64,000 bases of DNA from Carboxylicivirga sp. GTDB taxonomy: Bacteria; Bacteroidota; Bacteroidia; Bacteroidales; Marinilabiliaceae. Shown here one piece after another: positions 45,758-54,562 of this stretch. The DNA lies in the NCBI GenBank assembly GCA_025210475.1, contig JAOARW010000088.1, forward strand, positions 38,503 to 102,502, in the 5' to 3' direction. Position numbers and translations under genes: made by a program. The notes beneath the pieces were generated by a model. It was not told the origin of the DNA and did not search any database. It saw only the letters and a program-made list of their open reading frames with translations. Each line of letters opens with the position of its first letter. Positions within the stretch are counted from its first letter, which is position 1.

Positions 45758-48079
45758 ATGAAAATAAATCCTATTCTACTCCTTCTTGTGTTGCTGTGCA
45801 TTAATGTAATGGCAGAAAAAAAATACCTGCCAGATATTAAAGGAAGAACGCAATACATAAAAGATAAAACTACAACTCTCGATCTACGAGAATATTGGCG
45901 CAGTAATGTTGTTATAAAAGACGGTGCCTTAACAAGCACTAAAAAGCCTAAAGCGCAACACGTGCCGGGTTTAATCGAATATCGGATCCATGTTGGTCAG
46001 TCTGGAGAATTTTCATTTACAGTGAAAGCCGACGTGGCCGAAACAGATGTGATGCAGGTATCGATCGATGGTGAGGTGTTGGGTAGCATTAATCAGGCCC
46101 TAAACAAACTTAATAAAACAGATCTTACAGCAGGGGAACATTACCTTCGATTTACTTCGCCAAAGGTACATTCTAAAGTACCGGTATTAAAAGAGATTAC
46201 GCTTAATCAGCTTCAGCAAAAAACTGTTAAGCCAAAGAAAAACAAAAGGGTAAAACAAAATTCGATTATCAAACCCGGATGGGATAAAGATGTTAGTCGC
46301 AAGATTCATCTCGATTTTCATACCGGAGGTTTTGTAGAGAACATTGGAAGCAAGTGGGATGCCGATGAGTTTGCTTCAACTTTAGCTGATAATGGCTTAA
46401 ACTCCGTGACTATATTTGCTAAAGGCCATCATGGTTATGCCTATTACGATACAAAAATTGGTACACGTCATCCCGGATTAGATTTCGATCTGATGCAGGC
46501 ACAGATAGATGCTTGTCACAAACGGGGTATTAAAGTGCTGATTTATTTTTCCATTCAGGTGGATGAATTATGGGCCAGTACAGAAGAAGGACCAAATCAG
46601 GATTGGGGTAAATTTATGGATGTGGATGCAAATCCTGATAAATCTTATGTGAAGGATTATACCTGGCCAATGATTCGTGAGGTAATTGAAAATTATAACA
46701 TTGATGGTTTCTGGTTCGATTTTCCCGGTTACGATTCATTTGTTACACAAACCATCGACCTCATTAAAAGCATTAATCCAAATCTTCCATCCGCCTACAA
46801 TCATCAGTTTGATAAGGACCGTGATGTATTGGCCAAGCAGGATATAATGGAAATTGAGGCCTGGGAGCATGGCCAGTCACTTTACAGATGGTCTTATCTG
46901 GCTCGATACGCGCATGGTTCGACTCCGCTTGTGGGTATGACCATTGGTTTCTGGAACATGTGGGGCGATTTTGGCACAGTAACAACTGAGGCGATGTTTC
47001 AATACGAAACCGCTTTGGCTTATGCAAATGGTTGTGGAATCACTATCGGTGACCAATTGCATCCTAACGGACGGCTAGAGCCCGCTGTTTATGCACGAAT
47101 GAAACCAGCCATGGAAATGGGCAAGAAATTGGAGCCTTATGTGCAGGGTTACGAATTTGAGCCATATGTGGCGGTCTTGCGACGAAAAGTAAGCCTGATA
47201 CCGGCCATAACAGATAACTCATGGCATTATAATGTGCTGGATGAAAAACAGGACATTTCCAAATACAAGGCTTTGTTTATCATGGATGCCTCAAGGGTTG
47301 AGGATGACTATGTGGTTAAGCTTAAAGATTACATAAACAATGGCGGAAATGTCATCATCTGCGGTAATCCTACCGAAAAAGTTGCTGAATTGGCAGGAGT
47401 TCGTATTTCTGAAAAGGAAGCAGAATCGGCTTACATAGCTAACCGTTCAGGTGTTTTAAAGAGCGCAATTAAGATGGATGTGTTCGTAAAAGAAAAATTT
47501 GTGACTTGTCAAGCACTGGAGGGAACGCAAACCATCACACCAATGGTGTGGCAAATGAATCACGGTACCAATCATAATATGTCGCATCGTCAGAGTCCTG
47601 CCATGGATGAAAGGAGTGAATATGCTGGTATAACCTTACGAGAAATTGGCAAAGGAAAGGTAATTTTCTCGCCGGCACCTTTATTTCACCAATATGCTAA
47701 AGATGGCAATGAAGAAATGGCGCGCATTCTGAATGATATGTTTGAGATGGTGGTGCCTGAATCAGATCGTTTGGTAGAAGTTGAAGGAAAAGTTAATCTG
47801 GAAGTTTCGGTCATGAAAAAGAATGATAAGAATGTGATTCATTTAATTCATTGTCCACAGGCTCGTCGTGCTTCAACAATAAAGTATCCGGTAATATCAG
47901 AATTTCCAACGATAAAAAACCAAATACTTAAGTTGAATAAATCATTTGTTAATAAGCGCAAGTTAAAAGTTATTACCAATGATATGGTGGTACTTGAACC
48001 AATAAAAACAGAAGGAGAGCATGTCATTTATCAATTGCCTGAGTTTGAAATCAACATGTCTTTACTGTTAGAGAAATAA
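45758..48079 (+). CDS. Putative glycoside hydrolase, GHL6/GH29-like barrel
   Basis: 773 residues from the ATG at 45758, which starts a signal peptide; seven extra codons upstream are leader sequence. An N-terminal beta-sandwich with ADVAETDVMQVSIDG (to about 160) precedes a TIM barrel: IHLDFHTGGFVENIGSKW, SVTIFAKGHHGYAYYDTK, KRGIKVLIYFSIQVDELW, and DGFWFDFPGYDS with Asp321 where GH29 has its nucleophile. EIEAWEHGQSLYRW could supply the acid. A GATase-like domain (FIMDASRVEDDYVVKLKDYI, NNGGNVIICGNP) and a C-terminal sandwich follow. It resembles hypothetical glycosyl hydrolase family 6 (PF14871). Activity is unknown; a fucoside-like substrate is a guess. Confidence 0.75.
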   Translation: MKINPILLLLVLLCINVMAEKKYLPDIKGRTQYIKDKTTTLDLREYWRSNVVIKDGALTSTKKPKAQHVPGLIEYRIHVGQSGEFSFTVKADVAETDVMQVSIDGEVLGSINQALNKLNKTDLTAGEHYLRFTSPKVHSKVPVLKEITLNQLQQKTVKPKKNKRVKQNSIIKPGWDKDVSRKIHLDFHTGGFVENIGSKWDADEFASTLADNGLNSVTIFAKGHHGYAYYDTKIGTRHPGLDFDLMQAQIDACHKRGIKVLIYFSIQVDELWASTEEGPNQDWGKFMDVDANPDKSYVKDYTWPMIREVIENYNIDGFWFDFPGYDSFVTQTIDLIKSINPNLPSAYNHQFDKDRDVLAKQDIMEIEAWEHGQSLYRWSYLARYAHGSTPLVGMTIGFWNMWGDFGTVTTEAMFQYETALAYANGCGITIGDQLHPNGRLEPAVYARMKPAMEMGKKLEPYVQGYEFEPYVAVLRRKVSLIPAITDNSWHYNVLDEKQDISKYKALFIMDASRVEDDYVVKLKDYINNGGNVIICGNPTEKVAELAGVRISEKEAESAYIANRSGVLKSAIKMDVFVKEKFVTCQALEGTQTITPMVWQMNHGTNHNMSHRQSPAMDERSEYAGITLREIGKGKVIFSPAPLFHQYAKDGNEEMARILNDMFEMVVPESDRLVEVEGKVNLEVSVMKKNDKNVIHLIHCPQARRASTIKYPVISEFPTIKNQILKLNKSFVNKRKLKVITNDMVVLEPIKTEGEHVIYQLPEFEINMSLLLEK

Positions 48080-48143
48080 TATAGATACAAAAGGTATTTA
48101 ATAAGCTAATTTCCTGTTTTGTGTGTTAGTTTCCCGCAAGGGT

Positions 48144-48187
48144 GTTCGGTCGGTGTTGTTGATTTACATCGACCGAACCTATTTTTA
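48144..48187 (+). terminator. Rho-independent terminator after the GHL6-like gene
   Basis: 12-bp stem with one G-T pair (GTTCGGTCGGTG / CATCGACCGAAC), 11-nt loop, then CTATTTTTA. It lies about 65 nt after the stop. Confidence 0.8.
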
Positions 48188-48290
48188 GTCTCTTGGCTTA
48201 TTTGGTACCTGTTTAATAAGTAATTGTTCTTCTGCCATGAACCTGCTATTGCAGACTGGCATTAAAAAACGGTAGATAAATAAATATCTG

Positions 48291-49928
48291 ATGAAAGCAT
48301 TAACAATATTAATTCTGAGTTGCCTGATAGGCCTTCAATTAGGCGCACAAAATTCAAACAGCAGCATCATTCCCACACCACTTAAGGTTGAAAATCAAAA
48401 AGGAACATTTAACCTTAAACGCTTAAGTGGAGTATCGGCCGACACCTTAAATGCCGAAGTAAAACGATTAGCATTTTTGTTGGCCGATTCATTAAATAAA
48501 TCATTGGTTCGTCCGGAATTACCTTATGGGGCACAACTAGAAGTGAATAAGGAACTAGGACAAAGTGGAGCTTACAAATTGGCCATCACCAAAAAAAACA
48601 TCCTAATTGAGGGGGCCGATGAAAGAGGTGTTTTTTACGGAATTCAGTCATTAATGCAATTGGTCGACTTATCAGAAGATGAAACCATTCCTTGCCAAGT
48701 GATAGAAGATCAGCCAGGATTTGAATGGCGGGGCTTGCACCTCGATGTAGCCCGTACTTATTATCCGGTTGAGCAGATTAAGAAAATTATGCGCATGATG
48801 GCTTATTACAAGTTAAACGTGTTGCATTTACATTTAACTGACGATCAGGCCTGGAGAGTTGAGATTAAAAAATATCCTGAGTTGGCCGAGCGCGGTTCTT
48901 ACGGTGGTCCTTATTCGGTTATAGGGAGCAAATGGCTGGGTCATGGCAATGGTCAGGGTCATGGCATGTATTACAAGCACAAACACATCAAACGCATTTT
49001 GGAATATGCCAAAAGCTTATACATCGATGTAGTTCCTGAGGTTGATATGCCGGCTCATGCAGCAGCTTTTTTAGTGGCTTTTCCCGAACTGCGATGCACC
49101 AGTAAAGATACATTGCCCGATCCCCATATTGGCTTGTTTGGTTGGGACTATAACTGGCGAACAAAGGACAGGGCCCAATATCAATGGGATGCCAACCGCG
49201 AGGTATGCATTGGTAAAGAAGAAACCTTCGAAGTATTACAGGGCGTTTTTGATGAGCTAATGGAGCTTTTTCCATCGAAATATATCCACATAGGTGGCGA
49301 TGAGGCTTATAAACATGGCTGGCAAAAGTGTGCTCACTGCCAGAAACGAATGCAGGAAGAGGGCTTGGATGATGAGAAGAAACTGCAAAGCTACTTTATC
49401 AAACGCATGGAAAAGCACATTATTTCCAAAGGACGCCAAATGATTGGCTGGAACGAGATTATGCAAGGTGGAATTAATCCATCCACAACAGTAATGTTTT
49501 GGAATGGACATAATCATGATGAGGAGTTAATCACCGAAGCCTTAGAAAATGGAAATGAAATGGTGATGTCGCCCATTAACAATGTGTATTTCGATATTAC
49601 CAATGAACGCAGGTCCGCCAATGATGTGTATCAGTATGAGCCTCTTCAATATGTGCCCGAGAAGTATGTAGATCAAATCAGGGGAATACAGGCTTGTGTG
49701 TGGGGTGAGCATGGAAGATTGGATAGTGGAGGCCAGGTGCGCTTCGATGCGATGCAAAATTTTGAACGGATGATCTTCCCACGATTATTGCCATTGGCTG
49801 AATTGGCATGGCACAAAAGAAAGCAGGTGGAAGATGAAGTCTTTTTTGAACAACTTGATAAGCACATAAAGGTGCTGAAAGAGAAAGGTATTTCTATTGG
49901 AGAAGTTAAGATGGTGCCTTGGTGGTAA
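48291..49928 (+). CDS. GH20 beta-N-acetylhexosaminidase
   Basis: 545 residues with a signal peptide ending LGAQ. The GH20b domain is followed by the barrel: WRGLHLDVARTYYPVEQIK, LNVLHLHLTDDQAWRVEIKK, DVVPEVDMPAHAAAFL, and YIHIGGDEAYKHGW with Asp337-Glu338. CAHCQKRM, RQMIGWNEIMQGG and QACVWGEHG complete the active-site region. It has no C-terminal binding domain and ends with the barrel. Length is typical of minimal exo-hexosaminidases. It is followed by a propeller paralogue, a pairing also seen at 40247-43007 in the other order. Confidence 0.94.
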   Translation: MKALTILILSCLIGLQLGAQNSNSSIIPTPLKVENQKGTFNLKRLSGVSADTLNAEVKRLAFLLADSLNKSLVRPELPYGAQLEVNKELGQSGAYKLAITKKNILIEGADERGVFYGIQSLMQLVDLSEDETIPCQVIEDQPGFEWRGLHLDVARTYYPVEQIKKIMRMMAYYKLNVLHLHLTDDQAWRVEIKKYPELAERGSYGGPYSVIGSKWLGHGNGQGHGMYYKHKHIKRILEYAKSLYIDVVPEVDMPAHAAAFLVAFPELRCTSKDTLPDPHIGLFGWDYNWRTKDRAQYQWDANREVCIGKEETFEVLQGVFDELMELFPSKYIHIGGDEAYKHGWQKCAHCQKRMQEEGLDDEKKLQSYFIKRMEKHIISKGRQMIGWNEIMQGGINPSTTVMFWNGHNHDEELITEALENGNEMVMSPINNVYFDITNERRSANDVYQYEPLQYVPEKYVDQIRGIQACVWGEHGRLDSGGQVRFDAMQNFERMIFPRLLPLAELAWHKRKQVEDEVFFEQLDKHIKVLKEKGISIGEVKMVPWW

Positions 49929-50072
49929 TGGGTAATTGATCGCAAAAAACAGATAACAAATATTCAGGTTTAAAAAAAATCATCAAGTGACTGGGGATTT
50001 ATAGGTATTGATGCGTCGTGATAGATGGGGCAATGCCTTTGGGTCAAAAGTCGGGAAATAAAGGCCTGGTAA

Positions 50073-51230
50073 ATGATTAGAAAAATGAAAAGAATGAGGT
50101 TTGTAATAACGTGCATGGTACTTGGTACATTAGTAGCATGCCAGTGTAATAAAGAAGCAAAAAGCAGCTTTTTAAATTACACCAGCGAGAAGTTGGATAG
50201 TACGGCTATAATTGGATATTCTGAAATGGCCGTTAAAATGAAATGGACTGGTGCCATGGTTTCTGATCCGGATTATACCATCTGGGGGGCAAGTCCGATC
50301 GAGGGACCTGATGGAAAAATTCATGTGTTTGCAGCTCGATGGAAAGAAATAAAAATTCGTCCGGCCTGGTACAAAACATGTGAAATTGCTCACTATGTGG
50401 CCGATCACCCCGAAGGAGAATACAAATACCTTGAAACAGTAGCTACCGGTTCAGGTATTGAAGGAGCATGGGATCGTTATGCGCCGCATAATCCCGAAAT
50501 CAAGAAGATCGGTGATTATTATGCTTTAATCTATATTGCTAATACAGATTACAATAAACCACCTTTTCCTGCCAATCAGAGAATTGGATTATTATACAGC
50601 AAAAGCCTGAACGGGCCTTGGGTTAAAGCCGGTAAAGATGGCTTAATTATAGATGTGCCTTCTGAACCTAATCATTGGACTTACGATTTTCGAATGAAGG
50701 GATCTGATAATCCATCGATAACGATTGTAGGTGATAAAATTATTGCTTACTACAAGGTTACCAAACTATTAGAAGACGGGAGCATTGTATCGGTTTATAC
50801 CTATGCTTCTTCCGATAAAATTGAAGGCCCTTACACGATTTCAGAGAAGCCTTTAATGGAAAATAATTGTTACATCGAAGATGCGACTTCATTCTCCTAT
50901 AAGAACAAGCACTACCTTCTAACCTGTGACAATAATCATGATGTGTCAGGACTTGTTACAGGCGGTGTGCTTTGGGAAAGTACTGATGGCGTATCTTTTA
51001 GTCATGATAAAGTAAGCATAGGTTGGAGACCGGTAAAACAGCATTATAAAGAATATGATTCAGAAATAGCCAATTACATTCATCCGCCTTATGAATCCAA
51101 ATTTGAAAGGCCTAAGGTGTTGATGCAAAACAATCAACCAAGCTATTTCTTTGCTCCATCAAAAACCAATGTTTATGGCGATGAAAGAATGGGGTGCTAT
51201 ATTCTGAAAATTGATCAACTGGAAAATTAA
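50073..51230 (+). CDS. Five-bladed beta-propeller glycoside hydrolase-like lipoprotein (copy 2)
   Basis: 385 residues with lipobox LVAC (Cys about 23). ATGs at 50085 and 50094 are also possible starts. It matches the 40247 protein along its whole length: KMKWTGAMVSDPDYTIWGASPI, CEIAHYVADHPEGEY, YAPHNPEIKKIGDYYALIYIAN, GSDNPSITIV, YIEDATSFSYKNKHYLLTCD, FERPKVLMQNNQPSYFFAPS. The acidic positions of the candidate active site are shared except that AMIED is AMVSD here. It precedes a sulfatase by 11 nt, so both are probably one operon acting on related linkages. Confidence 0.8.
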   Translation: MIRKMKRMRFVITCMVLGTLVACQCNKEAKSSFLNYTSEKLDSTAIIGYSEMAVKMKWTGAMVSDPDYTIWGASPIEGPDGKIHVFAARWKEIKIRPAWYKTCEIAHYVADHPEGEYKYLETVATGSGIEGAWDRYAPHNPEIKKIGDYYALIYIANTDYNKPPFPANQRIGLLYSKSLNGPWVKAGKDGLIIDVPSEPNHWTYDFRMKGSDNPSITIVGDKIIAYYKVTKLLEDGSIVSVYTYASSDKIEGPYTISEKPLMENNCYIEDATSFSYKNKHYLLTCDNNHDVSGLVTGGVLWESTDGVSFSHDKVSIGWRPVKQHYKEYDSEIANYIHPPYESKFERPKVLMQNNQPSYFFAPSKTNVYGDERMGCYILKIDQLEN

Positions 51231-51241
51231 AAAAGCTAAGG

Positions 51242-52807
51242 ATGAAGATAAGTTTAATTAAAAATATAAGGCAAGGTGCAGTATTGCTGTGCTTTGCTTT
51301 GGCATTTGTAGCATGTATTAGTGCTAAGGAGGAAAGTAAAAAACCGAATATTATCTATATTCTGGCGGATGACTTGGGTTATGGAGATGTTTCTTGCTTA
51401 AATAAAGATAGCAAGATTCAAACGCCCAGCCTGGATGCTTTGGCTGGACAGTCGGTGGTATTTACCGATGCCCATACCAATGCAGCTGTATGTACACCTA
51501 CGCGCTATGGAATTTTAACGGGTAGATACAATTGGCGATCAACTTTAAAGCGCGGTGCATTAACAGGTTTCCAAAAAGGAATTATTTTACCAGAGCGTTC
51601 AACAGTTGCTGATTTGTTGAAAAAACAAGATTACCAAACCGCATGTATCGGAAAGTGGCACTTGGGTTGGGAATGGAATAACGTAGAAGCCGGCGATGAC
51701 AAGGTGGATTATTCGAAGCCAATTGGTAATGGACCGAATAGCTGTGGATTTGATTATTTCTACGGATTTTGTGGTTCATTGGATATGCCTCCATATGTGT
51801 GGGTTGAAAATGACAGACCGACGATGGTTCCTACAAAGGAAATAACCGGACATCGCAAGGTGAAATACGGTTGGTGGAGAGACGGTATTTGCTCTGATGA
51901 TTTCAAGCATGAGGAAGTATTAACGGAAATGACCCAAAGAGCTACCAAATACATCGCCGAAAAGGCAAATGATGAGAAGCCATTCTTTTTGTATTTCCCA
52001 CTGTCAGCGCCACATACGCCTATTTTACCAACGGATGAATTTAAAGGTAAAAGTGGTTTAGACAGCCCCTATGCCGATTTTGTGCTGATGGTTGATTGGG
52101 TTGTAGGACAGGTGACGCAAACACTGAAAGAAAAAGGCATTGAAGACAATACCATGATTGTGTTTACCAGTGATAACGGCTGTTCGCCCGAAGCGAATTA
52201 TAAGCATTTAGCCGAAAAAGGTCACGATCCAAGTTATGTTTTCAGAGGACATAAAGCCGATGTTTTTGAAGGCGGACACCGCGTTCCGTTCTTTGTAAGT
52301 TGGCCTGCAAAAGTTAAAAGCGGAACCAGTGCTGATATGACATGTACCACTGACTTCTACGCAACTTTAGCCGATTTATTTCAAATAAAACTGGATGATA
52401 CCGAAGGTGAAGATTCGTACAGCATGATGCATTCTTTAGGATTGGAATCGACTTATCCGAAACGAGAGAGCATGGTGATGCATTCAGGTAATGGCGAATT
52501 CGCCTACCGAAAAGGTGATTGGAAAGCTTGTTTCTGCCCTGGCTCAGGCGGATGGTCTTTCCCTCATCCTTCACAGGACAAAGAGTTAATTGCTACGCTA
52601 CCAAAGGTACAGTTGTACAATCTGAAATCGGATATTGCGGAGGAAAGTAATCTTCAAGACAAGCATTCTGAAATGGTAGAGGAATTCAGAGCAGAATTGA
52701 AGACAATAATTCTTGAAGGAAGAAGTACTGCAGGAACTTCTCAAAAGAATGATGGACCAGAATACTGGGAACAATTGAAATTCTTGAAAGATGTTCAGAA
52801 GAAATAG
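51242..52807 (+). CDS. Sulfatase (formylglycine type), lipoprotein
   Basis: 521 residues with lipobox AFVAC. The alkaline-phosphatase-fold S1 sulfatase shows NIIYILADDLGYGDVSC (metal Asp pair), AVCTPTRYGILTGRY with the CxPxR motif (Cys84, converted to formylglycine), and ACIGKWHLGW. FFLYFPLSAPHTPI, FTSDNGCSPEA and KADVFEGGHRVPFF follow. It removes sulfate esters from the glycan, probably periplasmic. No maturase gene is seen in the window. Regioselectivity cannot be read from the sequence. Confidence 0.95.
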   Translation: MKISLIKNIRQGAVLLCFALAFVACISAKEESKKPNIIYILADDLGYGDVSCLNKDSKIQTPSLDALAGQSVVFTDAHTNAAVCTPTRYGILTGRYNWRSTLKRGALTGFQKGIILPERSTVADLLKKQDYQTACIGKWHLGWEWNNVEAGDDKVDYSKPIGNGPNSCGFDYFYGFCGSLDMPPYVWVENDRPTMVPTKEITGHRKVKYGWWRDGICSDDFKHEEVLTEMTQRATKYIAEKANDEKPFFLYFPLSAPHTPILPTDEFKGKSGLDSPYADFVLMVDWVVGQVTQTLKEKGIEDNTMIVFTSDNGCSPEANYKHLAEKGHDPSYVFRGHKADVFEGGHRVPFFVSWPAKVKSGTSADMTCTTDFYATLADLFQIKLDDTEGEDSYSMMHSLGLESTYPKRESMVMHSGNGEFAYRKGDWKACFCPGSGGWSFPHPSQDKELIATLPKVQLYNLKSDIAEESNLQDKHSEMVEEFRAELKTIILEGRSTAGTSQKNDGPEYWEQLKFLKDVQKK

Positions 52808-53030
52808 TTCTTATTGAAGTTGTTTAAAGTTGTAGGGGAATTTGGAGAGTGATGTATTGATTATCAGTGGCAAGGCTCAATTTTTAATTGCATAGCCATA
52901 GCTACGGAATAAAAATTAGCAGAAGCCAATGAAATCAAGATGTTACTCGCAGGTTTTCGATATGACTTTAAACAACTTCATTATTAAGAATGGGTTGATT
53001 GACAAACAAAAAACAGAAAGAGATATAATT

Positions 53031-54557
53031 ATGATGAAACTAAAATGGAATATGGTTGTGTGCTTGTTGATGATTGTTTTTTCACAATTATCGGCACAAA
53101 CCATTAGTAGAGAGGATTACAATGGACCAAAGCCGAAGTACATTTTCTTTTTTATTGGTGATGGTATGGGCATTACACAAATTAATGCCGCAGAATCGTA
53201 TTTGAGTGCTGTAAAAGGGGAAAATGGTGCTTCACTTCTAAGTTTTAGCAAGTTCCCTTATCATGGAATTTATACCACTTATGCTGCTAATCGTTTTATT
53301 ACAGGTTCTGCAGCGGCAGGTACAGCTTTAGCCTGCGGACAAAAGACGAGTATCAATAGTATTGGAGTGGATAGTGCAAAGACAAAGGCCTTGAAAAACA
53401 TACCGGAGTTGGCTAAAGAGCATAAAATGAAGGTTGGTATTGTTACTTCAGTATCGCTTGATCATGCTACTCCGGCAGCTTTTTATGCACACCAGGCCTC
53501 ACGAAATATGTATTATCCAATTAGTGTTGATTTAAGTGCAAGTGGATTTAATTACTTCGGAGGCGGAGGCTTTAAGCATCCTGAAGGAGATGGTAAAATC
53601 GACGATAAAAATACCATGGCTAATATGGGTATGGGCGATAAAGAAAACCTGGAACATAAACAAGCTAATTCAATGGAAATAGCTAAGTCACGTGGTTATC
53701 GCATCGTTAATACAGCAGAGGATTTTGCTGCCCTTAAAAAGGGTGACAAGAAGGTAATTGCCATTTCTCCAGAGTTAGCAGGTGGTAAGTCCATCCCGTA
53801 TGCGATTGATTGTAGTGCACAACCAACGGTTTCGTTAGCTGATTTTACCCAGAAAGGCATTGAATTACTGGATAATAAAAAAGGTTTCTTCATGATGATT
53901 GAAGGTGGTAAAATCGATTGGTCGTGTCATGCCAACGATGTTGCAACAACCATTCAGGAAGTGCTGCAGTTGGATATGGCCGTACAAAAGGCTTTAGACT
54001 TTTACAAAGAGCACCCTGATGAAACGTTGATTATTGTAGGAGCTGACCATGAAACCGGCGGAATTGGCTTAGGCGATATTCAAAAGAAGTATGAGTCGGA
54101 TTTGGCTTTATTGCAACATCAGAAAATTTCTTATGAAGGATTCACAAACTTGGTTAAGAAGTATAAAGAAGACAATGCAAGCAATTATAATTTTGAGGAT
54201 GGTTTGGCCATGTTAAAGAAGTACTTTGGCTTGGGTGATGAGTCAAAGAAATTGGCATTGACTGCTTACGATATTGACCGTTTAAAGGAGGCCTTCGTAA
54301 AAAGCATGGAAGGTAAAGCTGCCGGCGAAGAAGTATACGAAGAGCATTTTTATGAAGATTATGGTCGTTACGATCCATTTACAGTTACTGCTATTCGCCT
54401 GATTAACGAAAAGGCAGGCATTGGTTGGACGACTTATTCCCATACAGCTGACCCAGTTCCTGTAAGAGCGATTGGGCCAAGAGCAGAGTTGTTTTCCGGA
54501 TTTTTTGACAATACCGATGTGGCTAAAAATCTGATGTATTTAATAGAGAATAAGTAG
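53031..54557 (+). CDS. Alkaline phosphatase (PhoA family), copy 1
   Basis: Start taken at the ATG at 53031 (a second follows at 53034), which opens a signal peptide ending LSAQ; an in-frame ATG at 52929 lacks it. Metal and nucleophile motifs: YIFFFIGDGMG, FITGSAAAGTALACGQKTS with Ser93 as nucleophile, MMIEGGKIDWSCHAND, VGADHETGG and YSHTADPVPVRAIGP. The Asp that precedes Ser in E. coli PhoA is Gly here. Catalytic metals should still be bound. Five bases separate it from a second copy. It may strip phosphate from phosphorylated glycans or simply supply phosphate. Confidence 0.93.
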   Translation: MMKLKWNMVVCLLMIVFSQLSAQTISREDYNGPKPKYIFFFIGDGMGITQINAAESYLSAVKGENGASLLSFSKFPYHGIYTTYAANRFITGSAAAGTALACGQKTSINSIGVDSAKTKALKNIPELAKEHKMKVGIVTSVSLDHATPAAFYAHQASRNMYYPISVDLSASGFNYFGGGGFKHPEGDGKIDDKNTMANMGMGDKENLEHKQANSMEIAKSRGYRIVNTAEDFAALKKGDKKVIAISPELAGGKSIPYAIDCSAQPTVSLADFTQKGIELLDNKKGFFMMIEGGKIDWSCHANDVATTIQEVLQLDMAVQKALDFYKEHPDETLIIVGADHETGGIGLGDIQKKYESDLALLQHQKISYEGFTNLVKKYKEDNASNYNFEDGLAMLKKYFGLGDESKKLALTAYDIDRLKEAFVKSMEGKAAGEEVYEEHFYEDYGRYDPFTVTAIRLINEKAGIGWTTYSHTADPVPVRAIGPRAELFSGFFDNTDVAKNLMYLIENK

Positions 54558-54562
54558 ATTCA

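Noticed and set aside
38590..48254. Shared TGCTATTGCAGA near 38590 and 48243 as a possible operator
   Set aside because: A 12-base match between two sites in 64 kb is expected by chance many times, and flanking bases do not agree.
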